A DNA stretch of 64,000 bases from Saccharibacillus alkalitolerans. Its GTDB lineage: Bacteria; Bacillota; Bacilli; Paenibacillales; Paenibacillaceae. A program made the position numbers and the translations under genes. Positions 43,106 to 52,141 of this stretch are shown in pieces. Under the pieces are notes generated by a model. It worked only from the letters and a program-made list of their open reading frames with translations. It had not been told where the DNA came from and made no database searches. The stretch spans positions 1 to 64,000 of the forward strand of contig NZ_JAAFGS010000011.1 in the NCBI RefSeq assembly GCF_011090185.1. Direction: 5' to 3'. Every line of letters starts with the position of its first letter. Within the stretch, counting starts at the first letter, position 1.

Positions 43106-45457
43106 ATGGAGCAGAATCGAACGTATAAATTATGGTATCGACAGCCTGCGGCGCGCTGGGAAGAGGCGCTTCCGGCCGGCAACGGGCGGCTTGGCGCCAT
43201 GGTGTTCGGCGGGGAACGCCGGGAACGGCTGCAGTTGAACGAAGATACGCTGTGGTCGGGTTTTCCGCGGGATAAAGTCAATTATGACGCGCAGCGCTAT
43301 TTGAAGCAGGCTCGGGAACTGATCTTCGCGGGACAATATGACGAGGCGGAGAAGTTGATCAATCAACGCATGCTGGGCTGGAATACGGAAGCGTATCAGC
43401 CGCTGGGAGACCTGTATATCGACCGGATCGGCGGGGGGGAGACTGCGGGATACGAGCGCGAACTCGATTTGTCGAACGGGATATTGAAGACGAGCTTTAC
43501 GGTAGAGGGTACCCGATTTGTGCGCGAAGTCTGGATCAGCGAGCCGGATCAGGTGCTGACCGTCGTATTGAGCGCCGACCGGGCGGAATCCATCGATATC
43601 GACGTCGCGCTGGAAAGCCTTCTGCCGTATGAGACGGCCGCGTTTACGGATGGACGATTGACGATGAAAGGCATGGCGCCGAGCCACGTGGAATCGAATT
43701 ATTTTCGCGATCATCCGCAGGCGATCCTGTTCGAGGAAGGTCTAGGCATGCGCTTCGAAGCGCAGCTGAAGACGCTGGCGGAAGGCGGGGAAGTTCGCGC
43801 GTTGGACGGGCGGATCGAGATCCGCGGCGCGGACAAGGTCGTGCTGCTGCTGGCCGCAGCGACCAACTTCGAGGCGTACGACAAACTGCCCGAGAGCGGA
43901 GGCCGACGCCCGGACCGCCTGTGCGAAAGCTGGCTTACCGCCGCTTCGGCACTGAGCGAGCGGGAACTGCGCGAACGCCATGTCCGCGACCATGCGGCGT
44001 TGTTCGGACGCGTGGAACTGAACCTGGGCGGCCAGGAGCGCGCGCAGCTGCCGACGGACGAGCGGCTGGAAGCCTACAAGCAGGGGGCGTCCGATCCGGC
44101 GCTGGAGGCGCTGTACTTCCATTACGGCCGCTATCTGCTTATGGGCAGCTCGCGTCCGGGGACGCAGCCTGCTAATCTCCAAGGCATTTGGAACGATCAG
44201 ATCGAACCGCCCTGGAACAGCAATTACACGTCGAACATCAACGTGCAGATGAATTACTGGCCGGTCGAAAGCGTCAACCTCGGCGAGTGCCACGAACCGA
44301 TGCTGAAGATGATCGGGGAACTGGCGCAGGCCGGCCGCCGCACGGCGAAGATCCATTACGGCGCCCGCGGCTGGACGGCGCATCATAACGTCGATCTGTG
44401 GCGAATGACGACGCCGTCCGGCGGAGATGCCAGCTGGGCGTTTTGGCCGATGGGCGGACTTTGGCTGACTTCCCACTTGTGGGAGCATTACTTATTTACC
44501 GGAAACGAACAATTCCTGCGAGACCAAGCCTATCCGATTCTTCGGGAAGCGGCACTGTTCGCTCTGGATTGGCTCGTCGAAGGTCCGGACGGCCGCCTGA
44601 CGACCGCCCCGTCGACTTCGCCGGAGAACAAGTTCCGCATGGCGAACGGGGAGCCGTGCAGCACGGCATTCGGTTCGGCGATGGACCTGACGCTCATTCG
44701 CGACGTCATGGAACAGACGCTCGAAGCCGAGAAACGGCTTGGTCTGGAAAGCCGGGAAGCCGACGAATTCCGTTCGGCGCTGGAACGCCTGCAGCCGCTG
44801 CAGGTCGGCTCGGACGGTCGCCTGCTCGAATGGGGAACGGAGCTGGAAGAACACGAGCCGGGGCACCGGCATGTCTCGCATTTGTACGGCGTGTACCCGG
44901 GCCGATCCATCAACCGTCAGGACGCGCCGGAACTGCTTCGGGCCGCGCAGGCCTCGCTCGAGGCTCGCATCGCGAACGGAGGAGGCCATACGGGCTGGAG
45001 CTGCGCATGGTTGATCAATCTGTACGCCCGCCTGCTGGACGGGGAGAGCGCCTACCGTTTCGTGCATACGCTGTTGGCGCGCTCGACGCATCCGAACCTG
45101 TTCGACGACCACCCGCCGTTCCAAATCGACGGCAACTTCGGCGGAACCGCCGGCATCGCGGAGCTGCTGCTGCAGAGCCATCTCGGCGAGCTGCATCTGC
45201 TGCCGGCGCTTCCGGCCGCTTGGGCGGACGGCTCCGTGCGCGGGCTGCGCGCGCGGGGAGGCTTTACCGTCGCGCTGGAATGGCGCGGCGGACAGCTGCG
45301 GTCGGCCGAGATCGCGGCCGACCGCTCCGGCACGGTCCGGCTGCGCGCGGACCGCGCCTTTGAAGGGGCTTCGCCGGCCGCGGCGGGCGAAGCGGGAAGC
45401 TTTGCCGGCGAGCTGAGCATCGCGGCCGGCCAGACCTTGCGCATCGCCTTCGAGTAG
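43106..45457 (+). CDS. GH95 family glycoside hydrolase, alpha-L-fucosidase type
   Basis: The 783-residue enzyme opens with [18 protein letters not shown] and [11 protein letters not shown], hallmarks of GH95 (alpha-1,2-L-fucosidases and alpha-L-galactosidases). The (alpha/alpha)6 core has [28 protein letters not shown] (catalytic Asn pair), [11 protein letters not shown] (acid Glu region) and [15 protein letters not shown] (Asp). No signal peptide is visible, so it acts on imported oligosaccharides in the cytosol. The ATG follows CGGGGG. A 14-bp hairpin spans its stop codon before the GH1 gene. Confidence 0.88.
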   Translation: MEQNRTYKLWYRQPAARWEEALPAGNGRLGAMVFGGERRERLQLNEDTLWSGFPRDKVNYDAQRYLKQARELIFAGQYDEAEKLINQRMLGWNTEAYQPLGDLYIDRIGGGETAGYERELDLSNGILKTSFTVEGTRFVREVWISEPDQVLTVVLSADRAESIDIDVALESLLPYETAAFTDGRLTMKGMAPSHVESNYFRDHPQAILFEEGLGMRFEAQLKTLAEGGEVRALDGRIEIRGADKVVLLLAAATNFEAYDKLPESGGRRPDRLCESWLTAASALSERELRERHVRDHAALFGRVELNLGGQERAQLPTDERLEAYKQGASDPALEALYFHYGRYLLMGSSRPGTQPANLQGIWNDQIEPPWNSNYTSNINVQMNYWPVESVNLGECHEPMLKMIGELAQAGRRTAKIHYGARGWTAHHNVDLWRMTTPSGGDASWAFWPMGGLWLTSHLWEHYLFTGNEQFLRDQAYPILREAALFALDWLVEGPDGRLTTAPSTSPENKFRMANGEPCSTAFGSAMDLTLIRDVMEQTLEAEKRLGLESREADEFRSALERLQPLQVGSDGRLLEWGTELEEHEPGHRHVSHLYGVYPGRSINRQDAPELLRAAQASLEARIANGGGHTGWSCAWLINLYARLLDGESAYRFVHTLLARSTHPNLFDDHPPFQIDGNFGGTAGIAELLLQSHLGELHLLPALPAAWADGSVRGLRARGGFTVALEWRGGQLRSAEIAADRSGTVRLRADRAFEGASPAAAGEAGSFAGELSIAAGQTLRIAFE

Positions 45458-45470
45458 GCGATGCGCAAGG
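45435..45470 (+). repeat. 14-bp perfect inverted repeat around the GH95 stop codon
   Basis: CCTTGCGCATCGCC (45435-45448) and GGCGATGCGCAAGG (45457-45470) are perfectly complementary with an 8-nt loop holding the stop codon. No U-run follows. It should form a very stable intercistronic RNA stem, either protecting the GH95 message or reducing read-through to the GH1 gene. Confidence 0.8.
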
Positions 45471-45561
45471 CAGGGGGCGGAATCCCGCCGAAGTTCTTGT
45501 TTGCCCTGCCGAATTTTTGCAATAAACCAAACGACAACAAGCCTATGGAGGAACGACAACT

Positions 45562-46911
45562 ATGACGATTTTTCAATTTCCGAACGACTTCAAATGGGGA
45601 ACGGCCACGGCCGCTTACCAAATCGAAGGAGCCGCGAAGGAAGGCGGACGCGGTCCGTCCATCTGGGATACGTTCTCCCATACGCCCGGCCGGGTCTATA
45701 ACGGCGATAACGGGGACGTGGCGTGCGACAGCTATCACCGCTACGAAGAAGACATCGAACTGATGAAGGAGCTCGGCATTAACACGTACCGTTTCTCCAT
45801 CTCGTGGCCGCGCATCATTCCGGACGGCGACGGGGAGATCAACCGCGAAGGCCTGGACTACTACCATCGCTTCGTCGACAAGCTGCTGGAAGCCGGCATC
45901 GAACCGTTCTGCACGCTGTACCACTGGGATCTGCCGCAGGCGCTTCAGGACGTGGGAGGGTGGGAAAACCGCCGCAGCATCGACGCTTTCGTCAAGTTTT
46001 CCGAAGTCATGTACCGCGAATTCGACGGCAAAATCAAATACTGGCTGACCTTTAACGAGCCGTGGTGCATCGCGTTCCTGTCGAACGTGATCGGCGTCCA
46101 TGCTCCGGGCAAGCAGGATCTGCAGGCCGCGCTGGACGTCGCCCACCACGTGCTGGTCGCGCACGGCAAATCCGTGTCCAAATTCCGCGAACTCGGCGTG
46201 GACGGCAAGATCGGCATCGCGCCGAACGTCGCTTGGGCCGTTCCTTACTCCAAGAGCGAGGAAGACAAAGGCGCGGCGGATCGCAATATTCAAGTCTATT
46301 CCGATTGGTTCCTCGACCCGATCTACAAGGGCAGTTATCCGAAGCCTTTGTACGACTGGTTCGAGCAGTCCGGCCATGTTCCTCCGATTCAGGAAGGCGA
46401 CATGGAGGCCATCGCGCAGCCGATCGACCATATCGGGATCAACTACTATTCGATGAGCGTCAACAAGTTCAACCCGAACGGCGGTTATCTGCAGATGGAA
46501 GAAGTGGACATGGGCCTGACCAAGACCGATATCGGCTGGCCGGTGGAGTCGAGAGGCCTGTACGACGTCATCCATTACCTGCAAAAATACGGCAACATCG
46601 ACATTTACATTACGGAAAACGGCGCCTGCATCAACGACGACGTCGTGAACGGCAAAGTCAACGACACGCGCCGCATTTCCTACCTTCAGCAGCATATCGC
46701 CCAGATCCACCGCGTGATCGCCGACGGCATCAACCTCAAAGGCTATATGGCCTGGTCGCTGATGGACAACTTCGAATGGGCGGAAGGCTACCGCATGCGA
46801 TTCGGCCTTGTACACGTCGACTACCGTTCCCTGAAGCGCACGCCGAAAGAGAGCTTCTACTGGTACCAGAACGTCGTAAAAAACAATTGGATGGAAACCC
46901 GCAAGGAGTAG
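45562..46911 (+). CDS. GH1 family beta-glucosidase
   Basis: The 449-residue cytosolic TIM-barrel enzyme has the GH1 N-terminal signature FKWGTATAAYQIEGA, acid/base Glu in LTFNEPWC (near residue 166) and nucleophile Glu in YITENGA (near 353). It hydrolyses beta-glucosides or cellobiose-like disaccharides. The ATG follows TGGAGGA, 104 nt after GH95. Its last codons lie inside the first copy of a duplicated palindromic element. Confidence 0.94.
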   Translation: MTIFQFPNDFKWGTATAAYQIEGAAKEGGRGPSIWDTFSHTPGRVYNGDNGDVACDSYHRYEEDIELMKELGINTYRFSISWPRIIPDGDGEINREGLDYYHRFVDKLLEAGIEPFCTLYHWDLPQALQDVGGWENRRSIDAFVKFSEVMYREFDGKIKYWLTFNEPWCIAFLSNVIGVHAPGKQDLQAALDVAHHVLVAHGKSVSKFRELGVDGKIGIAPNVAWAVPYSKSEEDKGAADRNIQVYSDWFLDPIYKGSYPKPLYDWFEQSGHVPPIQEGDMEAIAQPIDHIGINYYSMSVNKFNPNGGYLQMEEVDMGLTKTDIGWPVESRGLYDVIHYLQKYGNIDIYITENGACINDDVVNGKVNDTRRISYLQQHIAQIHRVIADGINLKGYMAWSLMDNFEWAEGYRMRFGLVHVDYRSLKRTPKESFYWYQNVVKNNWMETRKE

Positions 46912-46991
46912 CGTAGGGAACGAAGTTCCCAGCGGCTTGCGGGTACAGCGCAAGGAGTAGCGTAGGGAACGAAGTTCCCAGCGGCCTTGCG
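46900..46991 (+). repeat. Two tandem copies of a 42-43 bp palindromic element
   Basis: Copies at 46900-46941 and 46949-46991 share CGCAAGGAGTAGCGTAGGGA, ACGAAGTTCCCAGCGG and a closing CTTGCG. Each can fold: outer stem CGCAAG/CTTGCG and inner stem GGGAAC-GAA-GTTCCC. The first copy contains the GH1 stop codon. This looks like a REP-type intergenic element. A related fragment, AGCATAGGGAACGGAG, lies at 52049-52064. Confidence 0.8.
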
Positions 46992-47012
46992 TGACAAATA
47001 ACCACGGCAGCG

Positions 47013-47041
47013 AAAAGGACGCGAAAACCCGCGTCCTTTTC
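47013..47041 (+). terminator. Intrinsic terminator after the GH1 gene
   Basis: AAAAGGACGCG pairs with CGCGTCCTTTT around AAAACC. The Ts of the right arm form the U-run. Confidence 0.8.
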
Positions 47042-47157
47042 GGCATGCCGCAGCCGGCAGGTTAGCCGGATTGTTTAAACGGCCCTCAAAAGAGTTAATG
47101 GGAAGTAACCAAACGATTCGAGCCGCGGAAGCGGCATCAAAAGAAGGGGGCAGGACA

Positions 47158-47400
47158 ATGAACCGCGAAGCGAAGAACACCAGAGGTCTCATGCTGGTTG
47201 CGACCATCATCTCCATTGTCTTGATGGTTATCGGAATCGTGATGATCGTCATGGATCTGGGCAACTTTAGCGATAAAAGTTATCCGGTCATGGTCGGTAT
47301 CGGATTTATCGTCGGCAGTATCATCATCTACGGCCTCAGCCGGGCGGTAGGGATGGCGCAAATGCGCAAGGAAGAAGGCAAAGGCAAGGTCGAAAACTGA
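47158..47400 (+). CDS. Small membrane protein of unknown function
   Basis: The 80-residue protein has two hydrophobic helices (LMLVATIISIVLMVIGIVMI and VMVGIGFIVGSIIIYGL) and a charged C-terminal tail MRKEEGKGKVEN. No family recognised. The ATG at 47158 has GGGGGC upstream; an in-frame ATG at 47071 lacks a ribosome binding site. It is bounded by terminators on both sides and may be a stand-alone membrane peptide. Confidence 0.7.
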   Translation: MNREAKNTRGLMLVATIISIVLMVIGIVMIVMDLGNFSDKSYPVMVGIGFIVGSIIIYGLSRAVGMAQMRKEEGKGKVEN

Positions 47401-47435
47401 CGGGTTACGGACGCAAGCCGTTTTTGTTGGGCGTT

Positions 47436-47479
47436 ATCCCCGAATGGGGTTCCGGGAGGAATCGATTCGGGGATTTTTA
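47436..47479 (+). terminator. Intrinsic terminator after the small membrane protein
   Basis: ATCCCCGAAT (47436-47445) pairs with ATTCGGGGAT (47465-47474) around 19 nt, followed by TTTT. Confidence 0.7.
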
Positions 47480-47538
47480 ATGCGTTTTTCGGAAAAAGAA
47501 GGGGATAAGAACGGAAGTTGGAGCATTTTTCCCGGAAA

Positions 47539-47554
47539 TGTGAGATATGTCACA
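47539..47554. promoter_or_regulatory. Crp/Fnr-type palindrome TGTGA-N6-TCACA
   Basis: TGTGA (47539-47543), GATATG, TCACA (47550-47554) is a perfect match to the Crp/Fnr family half-sites. It lies about 420 nt before qoxA, the only downstream operon. A link to oxygen or redox control of the oxidase is inferred. 47480-47925 is otherwise purine-rich with no supported ORF. Confidence 0.45.
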
Positions 47555-47841
47555 GAAGTGTCGAACAAAACGATTTTCCAAGCAGGCAAAGGGCGAACGA
47601 ATGGTCGATAATAGAGGAAAGACAGGCAAGAAGGAGGGGAGAGGGACCGCAGAAAGATGTTTAGGATCGGACCTGAAGACGTTAAAGGCTATTAAGAGTA
47701 TATAAAGGAAGAGAAAAATTAAAAATTGAAATAAAGTGAGGGGGGAGCAGAAAAATAGTCGGTTATGGAAGGAAAGTAAGATGGTTGAATATGGCCTTTT
47801 TCAAGGCTCAATATCACCAAACAAACCGGATAGTTTGACAT

Positions 47842-47855
47842 CTTTGTTAACAAAG
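47842..47855. promoter_or_regulatory. 14-bp palindrome CTTTGTTAACAAAG upstream of qoxA
   Basis: A perfect palindrome, flanked by TTTGA on the left (47834-47838) and TCAAA on the right (47856-47860). It lies 34 nt before a possible extended -10 (TGT-TATCTT, 47887-47894... approximate) and about 120 nt before qoxA. Likely an operator; regulator unknown. Confidence 0.45.
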
Positions 47856-47976
47856 TCAAAACTTTTCGAAAAATCTGTTCATTTCTGTTATCTTTAAGTG
47901 TAGAATCAAAGTTGCGTTTTATTGTGTGAAATGCTTATCGAATGACTTGAGCGTTCAACAAGGAGAGGGGATCTAC

Positions 47977-48951
47977 ATGAGCAAAAAACGAAGATCGCTC
48001 GTTCGTGCAGCTTTCTCGGCCGTCACTCTTGTTCTGACGATGCTGCTGCTCTCGGGCTGCGGGAACTACATGGTTCTCGATCCGAAGGGACCGATTGCGG
48101 AAAAGCAGCTGGACCTGATTATCATCACCACGTTACTGTGCTCGGTTATCATCGTGCCGGTGCTGATTATCACGTTCGTCATTGTTTGGCGCTATCGGGC
48201 CAGCAACAAGAAAGCCGATTATAAGCCGGAATGGGCGCACAACAACCTGCTGGAAACGATCTGGTGGGGAATTCCGATTGTCATCATTATCGCTCTGGCA
48301 ATCGTGACGGTTCGTTACACGCACGAACTCGAGCCTTCCAAGGCGCTGGCTTCGGACAAGGATGAAGTCGTCATCCAAGCCGTGTCGCTGAACTGGAAAT
48401 GGCTGTTCCTCTATCCGGAAGAAGGCATCGCGACAGTCAACACGATCACGATTCCGGAAGGACATCCGGTTCGCTTCGAACTGACGGCGGATTCGCCGAT
48501 GAACTCGTTCTGGATTCCGGAACTCGGCGGACAGATCTACGCGATGTCCGGCATGTCCATGGCGCTGCATCTGCAGGCCGACGAGCCGGGAACGTACTTC
48601 GGTACCGGCGCGAACTTCACCGGCGAGCACTTCGCGAACATGACGTTCGACGTCAATGCGACGAGCGAAGAAGAGTACGAGAACTTCATCGCCGAAGCAA
48701 AAAGTTCTCCGGAGACGCTGACGGCGGAGTCGTACGAAGAGCTTTCGAAGCCGACCGAGAAGGAAGAACCCAAGCTGTACGCTTCGTTCCCGAACGGCAT
48801 CTACGAGAGCATCGTGACGAAATACATGCATGAAGGCGCCGAGCTGCACGAACACGGCAGCGCTTCGGCCGGAGAAACGAACGGAGCGGCTACGGCCGAC
48901 GCCAACAACGCGGACTCGGAAGATCATTCTTCCTCGCATAGCGGGCATTGA
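47977..48951 (+). CDS. qoxA: Cytochrome aa3 quinol oxidase subunit II
   Basis: The 324-residue lipoprotein-type subunit has a signal with lipobox LSGC, two transmembrane helices (about 45-70 and 90-112, LETIWWGIPIVIIIALAIVT) and a cupredoxin domain. The CuA cysteine ligands are absent in FWIPELGGQIYAMSG, which marks a quinol oxidase rather than cytochrome c oxidase. The acidic, His-containing tail (SEDHSSSHSGH) is unusual. The ATG at 47977 follows AGGAGAGGGG; ATG 47926 lacks a ribosome binding site. First gene of qoxABCD. Confidence 0.93.
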   Translation: MSKKRRSLVRAAFSAVTLVLTMLLLSGCGNYMVLDPKGPIAEKQLDLIIITTLLCSVIIVPVLIITFVIVWRYRASNKKADYKPEWAHNNLLETIWWGIPIVIIIALAIVTVRYTHELEPSKALASDKDEVVIQAVSLNWKWLFLYPEEGIATVNTITIPEGHPVRFELTADSPMNSFWIPELGGQIYAMSGMSMALHLQADEPGTYFGTGANFTGEHFANMTFDVNATSEEEYENFIAEAKSSPETLTAESYEELSKPTEKEEPKLYASFPNGIYESIVTKYMHEGAELHEHGSASAGETNGAATADANNADSEDHSSSHSGH

Positions 48952-49011
48952 TACCCGGCTTTGGCCGCCTATTAAGCCCCGGACATTCAACGCAACGAAA
49001 GGAGCTCCCTA

Positions 49012-50985
49012 ATGCTCGATAATATCAAAGAGTTCGCATCCGAGTTTTTTGTAACGGGCGACCCGCTCATCTATGGCGCGGACGCGTCCATCGTACTGGC
49101 GACGCTCGGGATCGTCTTCGTACTGACGTACTTCAAAAAATGGGGCTGGCTCTGGAGAAACTGGATCACGACCGTCGATCACAAGAAGATCGGGATCATG
49201 TACATCCTGGCCGCTATCCTGATGCTCTTCCGCGGCGGCGTGGACGCCGTCATGATGCGGACCCAGCTCGCTTTTCCGGATCTGAACTTCCTGGAACCGG
49301 AACATTATAACCAAATCTTCACGACGCACGGCGTCGTCATGATCTTCTTCATGGCCATGCCGCTGATGTTCGGTCTGTTCAATATCGTCGTGCCGCTGCA
49401 GATCGGCGCGCGCGACGTCGCTTTCCCGTATCTGAACTCGCTCAGCTTCTGGCTCTTCTTTGCGGGTGCGATGCTGTTCAACCTGTCGTTCGTCATCGGC
49501 GGTTCGCCTGACGCCGGCTGGCTGGCTTATCCGCCGCTGTCCGGTTCGCAGTTCAACCCGGGCGTCGGCATGAACTTCTACATTTGGGGTATTCAGATAT
49601 CCGGTATCGGCTCGCTCGCGTCCGGTATCAACTTTATCGTCACCATTCTCAAAATGCGCGCTCCGGGCATGACGATGATGAAAATGCCGATGTTCACCTG
49701 GTCGGTATTCGCCGCTTCGACGACGATCATCTTCGCCTTCCCGATTCTGACGATCACGCTGCTGCTGCTGTTCATGGACCGCTTCTTCGGCGCCCATTTC
49801 TTCACGCTCGACGGCGGCGGCAACCCGATGATGTATATCAACCTCATCTGGATGTGGGGTCACCCGGAAGTGTATATCGTCGTCCTGCCGGCCTTCGGCG
49901 TCTTCTCGGAAACGGTCGCGACCTTTGCGAGAAAACGGCTGTTCGGCTACGCTTCGATGGTATTCGCCATGGTTATCATCAGTATCATTTCGTTCTTCAC
50001 TTGGGCTCACCACTTCTTCACGATGGGCTCGGGCGCGAACGTTAACGCCTTCTTCGCCGTAACGACCATGATCATCGCGATTCCTACAGGGGTCAAGATA
50101 TTCAACTGGCTGTTTACGATGTACAAGGGCAGGATTACCTTCCCGACTCCGATGATGTGGACGATCGCATTCATTCCGGCGTTCGTCGTCGGCGGGATGA
50201 CCGGCGTTATGCTCTCGGTCGCGCCGGCGGACTTCCAGTTCCACAACAGTTACTTCCTGATCGCCCACTTCCACCAGGTGCTGATCGGCGGCGTCGTATT
50301 CGGTTACTTCGCGGGTCTTTACTACTGGTGGCCGAAGATGTTCGGCTTTAAGCTGAACGAATACCTCGGCAAATGGGCTTTCTGGTTCTGGAATATCGGT
50401 TTCTACGTCTGCTTCATGCCGCAGTACCTGGTCGGCCTCGACGGCATGACACGCCGGATCAGCGTCTTCAGCGATCCGAACTGGACGGGACTGAACGTCG
50501 TTTCGACGATCGGCGCTTACCTGATGGGTATCGCCTTCCTGTTCCAAGTGGCGCAGATCGGCTACAGCATCTTCCGTCACGAGAAGGACACGACGGGCGA
50601 TATCTGGGATGCTCGTACGCTCGAGTTCTCGATTCCTTCCCCGGCGCCGGAATACAACTTTGCGGTTATCCCGCAGGTTCACAGCCGCGACGAATGGTGG
50701 GAAGAGAAAGAACGCCGCAGACGCGGCGAGAAGCCTTGGCAGCTCGGACCGATCGAGCCGATCCACATGCCGAAAAACTCGGCGATCCCTGCCATTATGG
50801 CCGCATGTTGGTTCGTTCTCGGTTTCGGCCTCGTCTTCCACTGGCTGTGGATGGCCATTCCTGGCCTGATCGGCGTATTCATTTGTTTGTATGCTCGTTC
50901 CTTCAGCGCCCACAAAGCGGAATACTACATTCCGGTTGAGGAAATTGAAAGAACCGAAGCTACGTTAAGAGGGGGCGCGGTATAA
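49012..50985 (+). CDS. qoxB: Cytochrome aa3 quinol oxidase subunit I
   Basis: The 657-residue heme-copper oxidase core has about 14 helices. Haem and CuB ligand regions are visible: TTHGVVMIFF, WMWGHPEVYIVVLPAFG (His-Tyr cross-link), WAHHFFTMG and the terminal HFHQVLIGG. It oxidises menaquinol, reduces oxygen to water and pumps protons. The ATG follows AAAGGAGC. It overlaps qoxC by one base. Confidence 0.96.
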   Translation: MLDNIKEFASEFFVTGDPLIYGADASIVLATLGIVFVLTYFKKWGWLWRNWITTVDHKKIGIMYILAAILMLFRGGVDAVMMRTQLAFPDLNFLEPEHYNQIFTTHGVVMIFFMAMPLMFGLFNIVVPLQIGARDVAFPYLNSLSFWLFFAGAMLFNLSFVIGGSPDAGWLAYPPLSGSQFNPGVGMNFYIWGIQISGIGSLASGINFIVTILKMRAPGMTMMKMPMFTWSVFAASTTIIFAFPILTITLLLLFMDRFFGAHFFTLDGGGNPMMYINLIWMWGHPEVYIVVLPAFGVFSETVATFARKRLFGYASMVFAMVIISIISFFTWAHHFFTMGSGANVNAFFAVTTMIIAIPTGVKIFNWLFTMYKGRITFPTPMMWTIAFIPAFVVGGMTGVMLSVAPADFQFHNSYFLIAHFHQVLIGGVVFGYFAGLYYWWPKMFGFKLNEYLGKWAFWFWNIGFYVCFMPQYLVGLDGMTRRISVFSDPNWTGLNVVSTIGAYLMGIAFLFQVAQIGYSIFRHEKDTTGDIWDARTLEFSIPSPAPEYNFAVIPQVHSRDEWWEEKERRRRGEKPWQLGPIEPIHMPKNSAIPAIMAACWFVLGFGLVFHWLWMAIPGLIGVFICLYARSFSAHKAEYYIPVEEIERTEATLRGGAV

Positions 50986-51605
50986 TGGCACAGTCTCCGG
51001 CACACGGCACGGATCACCACGATCATCATCACGCTGCGGGTCATCACGACCCGCAGGATATCAAACTGCTCGGTTTCTGGATCTTCCTCGTAACCGACGT
51101 TATCTTGTTCGCAACGCTGTTCGCGACCTTTATCGTGCTTCGCGGCGGCACCGACGGTTTTGAAACGGGCGCGGAATTGTTCAACATGACGGGCGTCATC
51201 GCCGAAACGTTCCTGCTCCTGACAAGCAGTTTCACCAGCGGTCTGGCCGTTCTGGCCATGCACCAAAACAAAGTCAAGCCGATGATCACCTGGCTCGTCG
51301 TTACCGGACTGCTCGGCGCGGGATTCCTCGCGCTCGAATTGATCGAGTTCGTCGAACTGGTGCATGAAGGCGCGACGCTGCAAACAAGCGCGTACTGGTC
51401 GTCCTTCTTCACGCTCGTCGGCACGCACGGCGTACACGTTACGATCGGTATCGGCTGGATGATTTCGATCATTATCCAAATCCTTCGCCGAGGCCTGAAT
51501 TCGGATACGAAGGGTAAAGTTACGGTATTCAGCTTGTACTGGCACTTCCTGGACGCCGTCTGGATCTTCCTGCTCTCGATCGTGTACCTGATGGAGGTGA
51601 TGTAA
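50985..51605 (+). CDS. qoxC: Cytochrome aa3 quinol oxidase subunit III
   Basis: The 206-residue subunit has five transmembrane helices (LLGFWIFLVTDVILFATLFA first; GTHGVHVTIGIGWMISIIIQ later). A His-rich N-terminus (HGTDHHDHHHAAGHHD) is present that may bind metal. The ATGG start shares a base with the qoxB stop (TAATGG), giving tight coupling. Confidence 0.94.
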   Translation: MAQSPAHGTDHHDHHHAAGHHDPQDIKLLGFWIFLVTDVILFATLFATFIVLRGGTDGFETGAELFNMTGVIAETFLLLTSSFTSGLAVLAMHQNKVKPMITWLVVTGLLGAGFLALELIEFVELVHEGATLQTSAYWSSFFTLVGTHGVHVTIGIGWMISIIIQILRRGLNSDTKGKVTVFSLYWHFLDAVWIFLLSIVYLMEVM

Positions 51606-51606
51606 G

Positions 51607-51951
51607 ATGGCGGATCACAACAACACGCATAACAGCCATGGCGGAGAACGTCACGAGCACGGCTCGGTCAAGTCCTACGTCATCGGCTATATCATTTCGA
51701 TCATTCTGACGATCATTCCGCTGGTCGTCGTCATGAACGACATGATGGGCCGTACCGCAACCATCGCGGTTATCATGGTCACGGCGACGCTGCAGTTTTT
51801 GGTTCAGCTGGTCTTCTTCATGCACATCCGCGACGGCGAACAGCCTCGTTGGAACGCGATCACGCTCGTATTCGGCATTCTGATTCTGCTGACGATCGTT
51901 ATCGGCTCCATCTGGATCATGGGCAACAACCAGATCGGCATGAGAATGTAG
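51607..51951 (+). CDS. qoxD: Cytochrome aa3 quinol oxidase subunit IV
   Basis: The 114-residue subunit has three helices (YVIGYIISIILTIIPLVVVM, LQFLVQLVFFMHI, ITLVFGILILLTIVIGSIWI), typical of subunit IV, which aids assembly. It also has a His/Asn-rich N-terminus. It starts one base after the qoxC stop with GGAGGTG upstream and ends the operon before a terminator. Confidence 0.93.
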   Translation: MADHNNTHNSHGGERHEHGSVKSYVIGYIISIILTIIPLVVVMNDMMGRTATIAVIMVTATLQFLVQLVFFMHIRDGEQPRWNAITLVFGILILLTIVIGSIWIMGNNQIGMRM

Positions 51952-51991
51952 AGAGTCGCCCCAGGCAATTCTTTCCGCAGTATGTTTTACG

Positions 51992-52024
51992 AAAAAGAGT
52001 CCGCATTCGCGGACTCTTTTTTTT
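51992..52024 (+). terminator. Intrinsic terminator of qoxABCD
   Basis: AAAGAGTCCGC-ATTC-GCGGACTCTTT followed by further Ts. Confidence 0.88.
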
Positions 52025-52089
52025 GCTGCGTAAGTCGACGGTTAGGACAGCATAGGGAACGGAGCACGACAAGAACGACCTAACACGAA

Positions 52090-52121
52090 AAAGCTCTGCC
52101 CGAAAATAGCGGGCAGAGCTT
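52090..52121 (-). terminator. Terminator of the GH27 transcript (minus strand)
   Basis: AAGCTCTGCCCG pairs perfectly with CGGGCAGAGCTT; on the minus strand it is followed by TTTTTCG. It lies 21 nt beyond the GH27 stop. Confidence 0.85.
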
Positions 52122-52141
52122 GAACCGAAGCCGGCGTCCGA

